The notes under the pieces: generated by a model
What the model was told of the DNA's origin: nothing
Database searches by the model: none
Seen by the model: only the letters and a program-made list of their open reading frames with translations
Made by a program: the position numbers and the translations under genes
Source: Cryptomeria japonica
Lineage: Eukaryota; Streptophyta; Pinopsida; Cupressales; Cupressaceae
Direction: 5' to 3'
Length of the DNA: 64,000 bases
NCBI RefSeq assembly: GCF_030272615.1
Contig: NC_081415.1
Span: 421,750,757 to 421,814,756 of the forward strand
Shown: positions 35,587-46,330 of the stretch, one piece after another
How positions within the stretch are numbered: the stretch's first letter is position 1
How the letters are laid out: every line of letters starts with the position of its first letter

Positions 35587-36590
35587 TCTGTACGAATGCT
35601 AGAATCTATTTGGTAGATGGAAGGAAATTCCTGGATGGATTGAGACATGAGAATGTGTGTTTTGCCTTAATTCCTAAGAAGATTGAGAAACCAGAACCAG
35701 AAGAAGAACCAGAAGAGATAAAAGATTTGTTGATAGAATATGAAGACATCATTTTAGATAATGTACTTGATGGATTGCCACTTATGAGAAGTATTAGTCA
35801 TTGCATGGACCTGGTTCCTGGATCTAGTTTGCCTAACAAAGTCGCACACCAGTTGACACTGGCAGAGAATGAAGAGATGAATAGAAAAGTGTAAGAGTTG
35901 TTGAAGAAATGTTTGATCATTTTGGAATTTGTGATATTTGAGGATGGTTTGAAGATGTCCACCCCGAGAAAGTGAAAGCAATTGTTGAGTGGCCTACACC
36001 GGAGAGCATTGGAGAGGTAAGATCATTTCATGGATTGGCTAGTTTTTACCAGAAGTTCATCAAAAATTTCAGTTCAGTTTGTAACCCTATAACTGAGATC
36101 ATGAGAGGAGATCGAAAGGAATTCAAGTGGACCACCGGAGCAAACAAATTTTTTGAACTGTTGAAGCAAAAAGTCACTGAGTGGCCTGTGTTAGCTTTAC
36201 CAAATTTCAATAAACTATTTCAAGTGGATTGTGATGCAAGTGAAACAGAAATAGGAGAAATCTTGAGTTAGGAAGGGAGAGTAGTAGCTTATTTCAGTGA
36301 GAAATTGAATGATGCTTGAAGGATATATTCAGTGTATGATCAGGAGTTTTATGCCATAGTTCAAGCCTTGAAGAAGTGGAGACATTACTTATTGCCTAAG
36401 GAGTTTGTGTTGTATACAAATCATCAATATTTGTGGTATTTGAATAGTCAAAGTAATTTGAATCAGAGACATATGAGATGGGTAGAATTATTGTAGAGTT
36501 ACACCTTTGTGTTGAAGCATAGAAGTGGAAAATCTAACAAAGTTGCTGATGCATTGAGTAGGAGAAGGAATTTGCTAACAGAGATGTGAG
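35587..36590 (+). pseudogene. RT/RNase H of the chromodomain element with the RT core deleted
   Basis: The frame resumes at 35587 with the protease/RT linker (KIEKPEPEEEPEE, then the HCMDLVPGSSLPN-type block) and the RT N-terminus to ELLKKCLI (about 35895-35920). It then jumps directly to the block that normally follows the catalytic core (EDGLKM near 35940, VEWPTPESIGEVRSFHGLAS at 35984-36043). The whole palm including YLDD, normally about 450-500 bp, is absent. RNase H follows: VDCDASETEIG (36226), YDQEFYAIVQALKKWRHYLL (36337-36396), YTNHQ in place of the usual YTDHQ, and KVADALSRR (36540-36566). It cannot be an active polymerase. Confidence 0.8.
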
Positions 36591-36599
36591 TGACAATAT

Positions 36600-37720
36600 T
36601 AGGATTTGAATATTTGAAGACCTTGTATGATGATGACCCAGATTTTGCAGAACCTTGGAAAGCATGTAGAGAACTGGTTATGGTAGATAGAAGCAAGTGG
36701 TTGGATTACTTCATTTAGGATGAGATGTTATTAAGAAGAGTTCATTTGTGCATACTGAAGAGTTCTATGAGGGAGAATCTGATAAAGGAGAAACACAGTG
36801 GAGGATTAACTGGACATTTTGGCATTGACAAAACATTAGCATTGGTGAGTAAGCATTACTTTTGGCCCCAGATTCATAAGGATATTAAGAGATATGTGAA
36901 AAGTTGTAGAGTTTGTCAAGTTGCAAAGGGTAGTAGTCAGAATGTGGGATTGTATAAACCTTTGATAGTACCGATAAGACCTTGGGAGGATATAAGCATG
37001 GATTTTGTACTTGGATTGCCTAAAACACCGAGAGGGAATGATTCTATATTTGTGGTAGTGGATAGATTCTCAAAGATGGCTTATTTTATACCTTGTAAGA
37101 AGACATTAGATGCATTACATGTAGCAGACCTATTTTTCAAGGAAGTGGCAAGATTGCATGGATTGCCTAAGAGCATAGTTTCAGACAGAGACACTGAGTT
37201 TTTTGGCTATTTTTAAAGAACACTCTGGAAGAAGATGAAGACATATTTGAAGTTTAGTTCTACTTTTCATCCATATACTGATGGACAAACATAAGTAGTT
37301 AACCGGAGTTTGGGAAACTTGTTGAGATGTTTAGTGGGAGATAAAACTAGAAGTTGGGATTTGATCTTTGCACAAGAAGACTTTGCCTACAACAATTCAG
37401 TGAATAGGAGTACTAGAAGAACACCTTTTGAGATTGTTACCAGAGTGCATCCTAGAGGTATATCAGAATTGAGAGATATTAGTCGTGAAGACTAGAGAAG
37501 TTCATAAACAAAAGATTTTGCAGATCACATGGCAACCTTGCATATTCAGGTTAAGCAGCATTTGGAAGACATGAACAACAAGTATAATTAGAAGGCAGAT
37601 GAGAAGAGGAGACATAAGGAATTTGAAGTTGGTGATTAAGTGATGGTATATCTAAGAAAATAGAGATTCCCGGTTGGAACTTATAACAAATTGCAGATGA
37701 AGAGTTTGGACCCTGTAGGA
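36600..37720 (+). pseudogene. Integrase of the chromodomain element
   Basis: The zinc-binding HHCC region is clear (HSGGLTGHFG and CRVCQ, 36794-36922). The catalytic core has MDFVLGLPKTPRGNDSIFVVVD (first Asp) and VSDRDTEF (second Asp, 37179-37202). The third acidic residue is lost: after DGQT the codon is TAA (37292-37294) where the family has Glu before VVNRSL. The C-terminal part continues with further stops (KHLEDMNNKYN; FEVGD near 37620). It would have cut and joined element ends into host DNA. Confidence 0.8.
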
Positions 37721-37929
37721 TTTTGAGGAAGTTCAGTTCTGGAAATGCATATGAAGTGGAGTTCCAGGATAGTCTGAGTATTTCACCTGTGTTAAACATT
37801 GCAGATATTCATGAGTATCCTGAACCAGAATTTAGTGAGGATAGTATTGCAGACTTGGAGAAACAGTTTCTCAAGAAGGAACTAGATTAGATTGAAGAAA
37901 TTTTGGATAGTAGGATTGGGTGAAGTACC

Positions 37930-38040
37930 TAGAGCAGTCAATATAAGGAGTATCTTGTGAAGTGGAAGGACATACCAGTTAAAGATTCATCTTGGATTTA
38001 TCAGGCAGAGGTAGACCGCCTTGGTTTTCCTCTGACCCCA
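37930..38040 (+). pseudogene. Chromodomain at the integrase C-terminus
   Basis: QYKEYLVKWKDIPVKDSSWI followed by AEVDRL (about 37938-38020) matches the compact chromodomain pattern (YLVKWKG, then W) used by chromoviruses to target marked chromatin. The Gly after WK is Asp here. Confidence 0.75.
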
Positions 38041-38080
38041 ACAAAGTGGGAGGTTCACTTTTTCAATAACCTTGGATGTC

Positions 38081-38867
38081 TGATGCAGGAGCATCCCCGG
38101 TTCATAGCAATCTTGCATCAACTAAAAACATTTTTTTTCTATTTTTAGTTTCAACTTTTCTTTCCGTGTGTCCTGATTTTGGCTCACTAGATCTTGTGGA
38201 GTTGGATTCTACTTTAAGACTTGATCATCTTTCTTACTTCCAGACCGCATCACATTTAGATCATTTTTCGACAAGATATTGCTATTGGTTTCCTTAACAG
38301 TTTCCTGTTATCAGTTGTCAGTTCTTGTTACTGGTTGCCTAGACCTATTTTGGTGATCTACCGGAACCCTTCCGAAGCTTGCGAAGCCTTGGGCATTGAT
38401 TCTGATGTTCCTTGGTGTGTGCCCGACCTTTTCCTGTGATCTACACTTCATCCTTTGGATTTTCCAGGGGAATCTCTTGGCGGAGGTCGACCTTGTTAAT
38501 TTTACATGTTAGGTCTTGTTCTTTGGGTTTTGATCCCTTTTGGGCTGATTGAATCCTTTGGATCGTATATATAATTGTAATTACGCATTAGAATAGAACC
38601 AATCAAAAAATCAAGTAGCGAGACTATGCATAAAAGATAGATCTTAAGATTCAAGGTCCCGGTTGTGACCTATTATATATGTTCTACTAGGCATGTGAGT
38701 CGGTTATGCTGTAACTCGGTTGTTACCAGTTGGTTTTAATTAATTTTAATGAAATAGAACAATCTGTTCTGCATTGCCTCCATCATAACTTTGTGTTTCC
38801 AATGTGTTACTCTTGCTGACTAGTCTAGATTGATCTCTTTGATGTCCCTCCTCACCAGTAGTCTTCA
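38081..38867 (+). repeat. 3' LTR of the chromodomain element
   Basis: 787 bp from TGATGCAGGAGC to GTCTTCA, preceded by an AAAGTGGGAGGT purine tract about 30 bp upstream (38043-38054). Widely diverged from the 5' LTR, so this is an old insertion. Confidence 0.8.
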
Positions 38868-40587
38868 ATGACAATGGATGTTTATTTTATGGTAAGATGT
38901 GAAAGATAAAATTATGTTATGGATGTGTATATAAATTAAGATGTTGACTTTAAGATTGTACACAATTATGTGAGGTTGTATGTATGAGGGTGTAAACCTA
39001 AGATGTATACAAGATGATGGTATAGTATGGTATGATAAGATGTTGGTATAAACCTACAATAATGGATGTCTATGAAGATGATATGAGGTTATTGTATGAG
39101 AAAAGGAAGACAACACTATGTATATCAAACCTAGGATATGGATGTGTAAGGATGATATGTGATTATGGATATGAATCTAAGTTATAATTTGACTTGGGAT
39201 ATGCATGTCTATAAGGATGACATGTTATTATGGATGTGAATCATGTATGTGATGATATAGAATTATATGTAATTGATAATTTAAACTCATGATAGTTGAT
39301 GTTAGGATATTAAATGTGAAGGATGGTATGGATCAAGGATGATGGATGTGTATGAGCATATAAATGGAAAATGATGTCTATGAAAATTCAACTTAGGATT
39401 AATACAAGGCTATGGTATGAAATGGATTGTGAATAAAGAGTATGATGAGTAAACCCTAATGGAGGATGTGCTAAATGTGACCTAGTGTTATGTCAAAATG
39501 GGGATGATTAATTATGTGAGACTGGGATGATGGATGTAAATGATGGAAGATGCAAGACTTAACTTGGTTATGGTAGACACCTATGCCTTTTAAGAGGAAA
39601 ATCCTAATATAAGTAAACAAATACACACGTCTTTTTGGTTTTTGCAATATTTTCATATTTTCATTCAATTTTACAAATTTTCAAATTTATACTAAAATAA
39701 GAAAAAAATTAAAAATCTTTTTCTCAAAGGATGAGGTCCCCTTTTGGATTAAATTGGGGAGGTTATAATCTACTAATGACAAGAACAAAAGATACAAGAA
39801 CAATCATAAAATTATTCAAGTGTGAGTGACTCCAAGTGGTAGTTCATAATAAAATTAACTATTGATACCATCTACCATGTGAGGGATAGCTAGGGTAAGT
39901 TGTGTTGCATGATATTCCCTTACCAAGAGTGGATAAAGGCTTTATCAAAGGTTAGTTTTGTCTCAACACATGGATGCAATTATGAGTAACTTCAGGGGGT
40001 GATTTGCTTCCTTTGCACTAAACTAAGAGATGATCAAAAGTTCTTAGGCTACTATTTACAAGCTCTTTAGAGGAAACCCATAAACTAAGGGCCCATTTAC
40101 ATGTATGAAACTATGAGGTTCTCTCCTCATCCCTTCAGCTCACGAGTCTTGGTAAACCAAGGGTCTCAAGGCTTTGCCAAACATTATAATGCTTTTTTGA
40201 GGTATGAATTTTGCTCCCCCCTTTTATATATCCCATAAAAAATGTGGTTCAGGTCATCCTTAGTATGATTAAATCTCTAAGTATGCCTCCTAAAAAATGA
40301 AATAATATATTGCTTATTTTTTTATCCCCAAGATCACCGAGAGTGCAAGAGGAGTACATAAGTGTACCTTAGGTATACAATGCAATTATTTATTTTAAAA
40401 CCCAAATGAAAACATGAGAGTGAATTTTAACCAGTTTTTCAATGGTGAGAAGACAAGTAAAAAACACATAAAACAAAATGAAAAAGGTCTAAAGGAGTCT
40501 TCAAAATGATGTCTTGCAAAACCACAAGATTGATAGTTTTCAATTTTGATCTTCACCTAATGATATATGTTGTATTTAAATGATCAA
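38868..40587. other. GATG-rich DNA and unassigned sequence, no gene
   Basis: 38868-39560 continues the low-complexity tract seen at 25389-26209. A degenerate repeat of about 78 bp is visible, e.g. GGATATGGATGTGTAAGGAT near 39136 against GGATATGCATGTCTATAAGG near 39200. 39560-40587 has no supportable gene. Confidence 0.55.
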
Positions 40588-40934
40588 TGAAGAAGTAGAG
40601 AAAATACAACTTCTGAGATCCCAAGAGCACCTGCAAGCAAAATACCTATCACAAGAGAAGATTGGAGACATAAACACAATAATGGCTCTGACGAAAAAAT
40701 ATTATCATTCAGAGAGGGAATAAAATTACAATACAATCCTTATGAAAGGAGAATATGAAACCCTAAAGATGTGCAACCCTAAAGAAACCCTAAAGGGATA
40801 ATGTGTATTTAATAATTAGAATAATTATGAAAAACCTACAATATTATTAAATGCCTAAGTATAGCTTAAGCGTAGAGTATAATAGACTAATAATTAAATA
40901 AATAATTATTATCTAATACAAGATAACTCTAACA
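40588..40934 (-). repeat. 3' LTR of the minus-strand copia
   Basis: 347 bp. On the minus strand it runs TGTTAGAGTTATC...CTTCTTCA. It is colinear with the right LTR apart from the solo LTR there. Confidence 0.9.
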
Positions 40935-40944
40935 CCCCCCCTTA
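40935..40944 (-). promoter_or_regulatory. Polypurine tract of the minus-strand copia
   Basis: Minus-strand AAGGGGGGG abuts the 3' LTR start and would prime plus-strand synthesis. Confidence 0.85.
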
Positions 40945-41149
40945 AGATGAACTTAGGGAGTAGCTAAAAAACTAAATGCAAGAAAGCAAAATGCAACTAC
41001 ATGAAGAAGGCAAATTTGGGTCCCAACAATAAGGCCTGATGAGGTACCCAATCACAACCAAATCTTTATGAACCAGAGAAATAGAGAAAACCACATGGGA
41101 AAAAACTCTACTCCAAAAAGAGATGGGAAACGCACGCTATAAAAAAAAA

Positions 41150-42600
41150 CATGAAGGAAGGAAGGCCTCAATGAGACCCCCCACGGATAACTTCCTTCAC
41201 CCCAAGCATAGAGCACAACTGAAGGTAGTGTGAAGATGCAAAAGGTTTAGTGAAGATGTCGACAACCTGCTCCTCTGTAGGAATGTACTCCAAGATGAGA
41301 AAGCCATCCTGAATCAACTATCTGATGAAGTGCATGTGAAGCTCAATGTGTTTAGTCCTCTGGTGCTCCACTAGGTTGCGAGAAATGTGAATGGCACTCT
41401 GATTGTCACACCAAAGAATAGTGGGACTATCAGGAGGGAACCCAACCTCAGTCATCAATTATCGAAGCCATAAAAAACTCTTGACTAGCTAACACCGCTG
41501 CTTGGTACTCAGCCTCTGTAGATGATAATATAATAGCAGATTGCTTCTTGCAAGACCATGTGATAGGACCAGAACCAAGGCAAAAAACAAAGCTAAAAGT
41601 AGACTTCCGATCATGAGCATCACTAGCCCAATCTGAGTCAGTGAAGCCAACAATGTGAGGGGATCCTGAAGTATAGTGAATTTCAAACTGTGTAGTGCCC
41701 CGAATGTACCACAAAATATGTTTGGCTGCTTGACAATGGCTCTCATGAGGACCATGGGAGAACTGAGAGACAAGACCAACCACAAAAAAAAGATCTGGGC
41801 GCGTATGTGTCAGGTACAACAAACTGCCAACCAACTGCCTGTCTAAGGTAGGATCCATGAAAGGTGTAGAACAAGTGGCAGACAAAAGAACACCTGACTG
41901 AAATGGTGTGGGTGCAGGCTTGCAAGTAAGCATGTCAAATCTGTGAAGCAAATCAAGAGCATACTTCTGCTGAAGTATGGAAATCCCATCCGAAGACTGA
42001 ATAACATGTAGGCCCAAAAAATAGTGTAGAAGGACAAGATCTGTCATCTCAAACTGCTCCATCAAGGCTCTCTGAATATCCTGAATCAAGGAGGATGAGC
42101 TACCGGTAATGATAAGATCATCAACATAGAGCATAAGAATAAATATATCATCCCCCTGACACTGAATATATACTATGGCATCAGAATGACAAAGTGTAAA
42201 GAGTGTGGAGAGCAATAAGGAGTCCATCTTCTCATACCAGGCTCGAGGAGCCTATTTGAGACCATATAATGAATGTCGAAGTCTGCAAACCAAAGAGAAA
42301 TCCTACACAAATCTCTGAGGCTGCTCCATATAGATCTCCTCATGAATGTCTCCATGCAAGAAAGCACTCTTCACATCCATCTGAAAAACTGTTCATCCCT
42401 GTGAAGCTGCCAGAGAAAGTACAAAGCAAATAGAATTCATCTTGGCGACAGGAGCAAAGGTCTCAAAGTAATCAATACCCTCCACATGAGAAAACCCCTT
42501 TGCAACAAGATGAGCCTTATACTTATTAATAGAACCATCTGCAACATACTTGGTACGGTACACCCACTTGTACCAAACCAATTGTCTTCCTTTCAGAAGA
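41150..42600 (-). pseudogene. Copia reverse transcriptase and RNase H
   Basis: Minus-strand frame from about 42581: KWVYRTKY, KAHLVAKGFSHVEGIDYFETFAPVAKM, the MDVKSAFLHGD block (about 42380), a SLYGLK block with a stop, then LYVDDLIITGSS (catalytic Asp pair, about 42130-42095), LHYFLG, and RNase H with DSDWASDAHDRKST and SSTEAEYQAAVLASQE (41640-41480). Below the stop at 41448 the tail continues to HIEL, DGFLILEYIPTEEQ and DIFTKPF (about 41250). Several stops, e.g. at 42393, interrupt it. RT would copy element RNA into DNA inside the particle. Confidence 0.88.
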
Positions 42601-42836
42601 GTACAAAGATCCTAGGTATGATTCTTCATCAAAGAAGAATACTCCTCATCCATGGCCCTATCCCACTCTGGGTGACCTGTCACCTCTGAAAATTTCTGAG
42701 GATCATCCAAAATGGCATGACTTAGAAGACTAGAACTAGATGTATGTGCACGAGTATAAAGAGAGTGTCAAAAGGATCACCTGCCATAGAACCAACAACA
42801 TCAACTATAAACCGGGCCCACTTAGGCAAACTCTGA

Positions 42837-42868
42837 GCTGCAGGTGGTGGTGGTGGTGGGATGGTGGA
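42837..42868 (-). repeat. CAC/GGT microsatellite at the IN-RT junction
   Basis: GGTGGTGGTGGTGGTGGGATGGTGG on the plus strand encodes a His run on the minus strand in the integrase-side frame. The switch between the gag-IN frame and the RT frame occurs at or just after this repeat, so slippage may have caused it. Confidence 0.65.
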
Positions 42869-42949
42869 CCATCATCTGCATCATCCTCATAGAATAAGGA
42901 ATCCTCAAAAGATGAAGAGGGAGGAGGAGGAAGTGAGGGAGAAGCTGGT

Positions 42950-44250
42950 GATGGAGAATCTATCTAAGGAAGGCGCTCATCAAACTGGATATCCCGCCTA
43001 AACTGGACCTCTTAGGAATCAAGATCAAACAATCTGTACAACTTAACATCCTCACGGTAGCCAACAAAAATGAGTGGTCGACTCTTCCTCTCCATGGATT
43101 TCCTCTGAGCATCTAGAATAAATACCCAAGCTTCACTACCAAAAGCGCAGAATGATGAAACATCAAGCTTGACATGGGACCAAGCCTCCTCAGGAGTCAT
43201 CTAGTGCAATGCCTTATGAGGCATCCAATTTTGAATATAAGTGGCACAATTAACTGCCTCAGCCCAAAAAGTAGGTTGCATAGAATGCAACTGAAGCATA
43301 CAATTGGCCATCTCCCATAGTGTTCTATTCTTTCTCTTAGCAACACCACTCTGCTGAGGAGTGTGAGGAACTGATAACTGATGCTGCAAACCATGCTCTG
43401 TGCAGAAATCTGTAAAATCCTGATTCACATATTCTCTCCCATTATCTATGTGTATCCTCCGTATAGAAAGACCAGACTGCTTCTCTATAAATGTCTTAAA
43501 GACTCAAAATGAATCAAAGACATCAGACTTGTACTCAAGAAAGTACACCCATGTACGTCTGGAGAAGTCATCAATGAATGTGAGCACATACTTGGACCCT
43601 GAAAAAGATGGAGTCGGAAATGACATAAGATCATTGTGTATCAAATCTAAGGGTGCCTTAGCACATGTGGCTCTACCTGTAGTAAAAGAATCACGGTGAT
43701 GCTTGCCAAGTGCACAACCTCGACATACACCATCAATACAGGATATCTGAGGGAGCCCAATCACAAGTGTATGTGTGCTCATCTGCTGTAAGAATCTATA
43801 ATTGACATGGCCAAAACGCTCATGCCAAAGTCTACTAACTAAATCTGCACGTGCTACAAGAGAAACACCTAAACCATCTAGACTCTCAAAGCCATCAAAC
43901 TAGTATAACTGAGAATCAGGATACACATTGCCAGTAGCCACAACCAAATCAGGATCATGGAGCTCTCTAATAACCACATTATGTGGTGAGAACTCAACTG
44001 TTTTATCAGAGCCAGAATGACAAATCTGATAAACAAAGAGGAGGTTCGTCAAAATGTCAGGAACCAAAAGAACATCCTAAAAACAACCACCTATCAATGG
44101 AACAAAACCTGAAACTAAAAGTTGTGCTGAGTCACCAACTACAATCTGTAAAGTATTACTGTGAGCAAGTGAGGTAACAAGATGCTGTGAGTGTGTCATG
44201 TGGTGAGAAGCCCTTGAATCAATAATCCAAGTGGATGGAGAAGGAATAGC
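42950..44250 (-). pseudogene. Copia protease and integrase
   Basis: In the gag frame. The protease motif is WIIDSRASHHM (about 44225), where the family has DSGAS; Gly to Arg disables it. The GAG-pre-integrase region has LWHERFGHVNYRFLQQM and CRGCALGK (about 43840-43710). The core has HNDLMSFPTPSFSGSKYVLT with TFIDDFSRRTWVYFL (about 43655-43540), IDNGREY (Gly to Arg next to the Asp) and SGVAKRKNRTL (about 43340), where the catalytic Glu of ERKNRT is Lys. GWRED/FVGY-type C-terminal blocks follow (43100-43060). A stop near 43502 also breaks it. Confidence 0.87.
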
Positions 44251-45201
44251 TCATGCAGAAAGAGAATGAAATTTCCCTGTAGAAGAGGAAGATGGAGGTT
44301 GAGGAGAAGAAATATGATGTTGTTGCATGGCTTCCTCCAAAGCCTCAAAGTGTTTCCAACATCGAGAAATTGGATGACCTTCCTTGCCACAGAAACTGCA
44401 AAGTTCATCTGATTTCTTCTTAGTCTTGGAGGAAGATTCACCAGACTTAGAAGATTGCTCCTGTTTGGGATAGGCCTTCAGTTTATAATTAGACTTAGGT
44501 GGTGGCTTAGAGGAACACACACTGCCAGTTGAATCCTTCTTAGGCTTTAGTTTCTACTTCTTGTTCTCTTTAGATGTCTGAGCAACCAATGCTTTGTTCT
44601 TTGATCCCGTGAGAGTGTTTAATTGAGATAGGTGAGCCTGTTCATGAGTCAAGCGATCATAGAACACATCAAAAGTAGGCATGGTGAAGCGTGTAGCCAA
44701 GGCATCCATAGTAGAATAAAATGTGGAAGCAAATATCTGATAGGGACCTCAAAGGTTAGAGAGAATCAGGTAGATACACTCCATGTCTGTCTTATTTTTA
44801 CCACAACTGTGTATGATAGATCTGGTGGTTTTAAACTTGTTCAGAAAGTCCTCAATGTGAGGAAAGGACTCAGGTAATAAGGAAGATAGATTTGCCTCAA
44901 TTTGTAATGCTCTAAACTCATTGATAGTACCGAAGAGAGTACCAAATTTGGACCACATATCCCAAGGAGTGAGCAAATCATCAAGGTGAAAAAGCAAGTT
45001 GTCTGAAACATGTAAGGAGATGACACCCATAGCCTCATCCATCTTATTCCCGTGCTGAAGAATCTCAAAGGGACACTGCAACTGAGGTTGATCTGCATCC
45101 AAGCAGGACCACAACCCTCATGATCTGAGAAGCCTCGTCATATGAGCTTTCCAGAGGTGATAGTTCTGGGATGTAAGAAGCTCAACTGAAGAATCTGCCA
45201 T
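44251..45201 (-). pseudogene. Copia gag
   Basis: Start chosen at the ATG with its first base at 45201 (MADSSVELLTSQNYHLWKAH), the standard copia gag opening. The UBN2-type gag body follows (WSKFGTLFGTINEFRALQI, FLNKFKTTRSII, 45000-44800), then a Lys/Ser-rich linker and the knuckle CSFCGKEGHPISRCWKH (about 44405-44355). Stops near 45115, 44750 and 44555 interrupt it. The frame runs on into protease. Confidence 0.87.
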
Positions 45202-46316
45202 GTGTACCTATACTTGCACCTGAACCTGCTCTTGATTTTTTTAATTAAGTGATCTTTCAGACTAGACAGAGGATGGAGAAGGGTTTTTTTTTTAGTTTTT
45301 GATGTTCTGATTTTCTGAAGTAAATTACAAAAAGTAGTAAAATAACACCCCCCACAAAATGTAAAACAAAAAACTAGTACAATCTGAGAGCCATAAAGGA
45401 AGACAAGAGCTAAAAAATGTGTCAGACAATATCTTGTGTATCTGGTGATTTTTCTATAAAAATTAACCCCAAATATGAATAGGGCTCTCCAAGACCTTTT
45501 CGATGCCTATTCGTTTTCCAAAAACAAAGTTCGTTTGCCTAAGTTATGGCTCCCGGAGTGCAGAAAAGAGCTCTGACTTTGACGACAAAAAATAGGTACT
45601 AAATGAAAAAATCAGCAAATATCACCTCCAGATCTGAATAGAGATCAAAAAGATCTTTCCGACGATATAATATTTTTCAAAAATTGACTTAGTTTTCCCA
45701 AATTATGGCAAAAAACCCAATATCTTGTCAAAAAGCCCTTCAAGAAAAAAGGCCCCCCTGCTAGTGACAGGGAGGTGGGGTTTGGGTGGCGGCGGCCAAG
45801 TAGAGCTCCTGGTGACAATAGTGGGGTTTCCGCATGACACAAGTGGGCTGGTGGTGGGTGGAGCTACTAGCGGCGGGTGGGTCCTAGGCGGAGTAGCTGG
45901 TGGCTCCCAGTTTGTTGGCGGCGGGCGGGTCTCGGGCGGAGTTGCTAGCGGCTGCTGACAGTGATCATAAGGGTTGGCCCCAACGGTTAACAAACCGTCG
46001 GTGGTCGACGGTGACGGTTCCGACCTGGGCAAACCGTTAAACTGCCCAATTTTTTTCTCGAAAAACGTGCCCTGAAAGGGCCAAAATAAAATAAAAATTC
46101 TCAAAGCCAAATTTGTCCAAATTGGACAAATTTTATATGAAAATGGGGGTTTTTGGGTGTTCTGGGCTCAACGGTGAGGTCTGTTTAAGCTAAAAGTTCC
46201 CATAAACAAAGAGGTACCCTATATCCAAAGTAAAAAACTCTGAAAAAAAAAACTGAAACCCTTGCCTCCAAAGAAAATCTTTTAAAAAAAAATCAGGAAC
46301 AAACAGTAATAGATGT
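45202..46316 (-). other. Long GC-rich leader between 5' LTR and gag
   Basis: About 1.1 kb of untranslated leader, unusually long for copia. 45770-46030 is strongly GC-rich (GGCGGCGGCC, GGCGGGCGGGTC) with a two-unit repeat of about 55 bp. 45473-45720 has two diverged copies of a segment built around GATCTGAATAG-type starts and AATTATGGC-type ends, about 140 bp apart. A proline-rich 135-codon open frame (45703-46110, minus) reflects the base composition and is not called a gene. Confidence 0.6.
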
Positions 46317-46330
46317 AGGCTCTGATGCCA
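46317..46330 (-). promoter_or_regulatory. Primer binding site of the minus-strand copia
   Basis: Minus-strand TGGCATCAGAGCC directly follows the 5' LTR end. One base from the iMet-type TGGTATCAGAGCC. Confidence 0.85.

Larger units (their letters stand above)
26210..38867 (+). mobile_element. Chromodomain-type Ty3/gypsy retrotransposon, split by a nested element
   Basis: Full LTR-to-LTR element: 5' LTR 26210-27010, iMet-type primer site 27013-27023, gag and protease in one frame (27081-28683), then a 6.9-kb nested LTR element with target duplication (28684-35586). Pol resumes from 35587 with the end of the protease/RT linker, RNase H, integrase and a chromodomain. The 3' LTR is 38081-38867. 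Flanking 5-mers ATGAT (left) and ATGAC (right) match at 4 of 5 positions, a likely decayed target duplication. The chromodomain places it among chromoviruses. The catalytic core of RT is missing. Confidence 0.88.

Noticed and set aside
45703-46110. 135-codon proline-rich minus-strand open frame
   Set aside because: Explained by the GC-rich leader; no start context, no conserved domain, and separated from gag.
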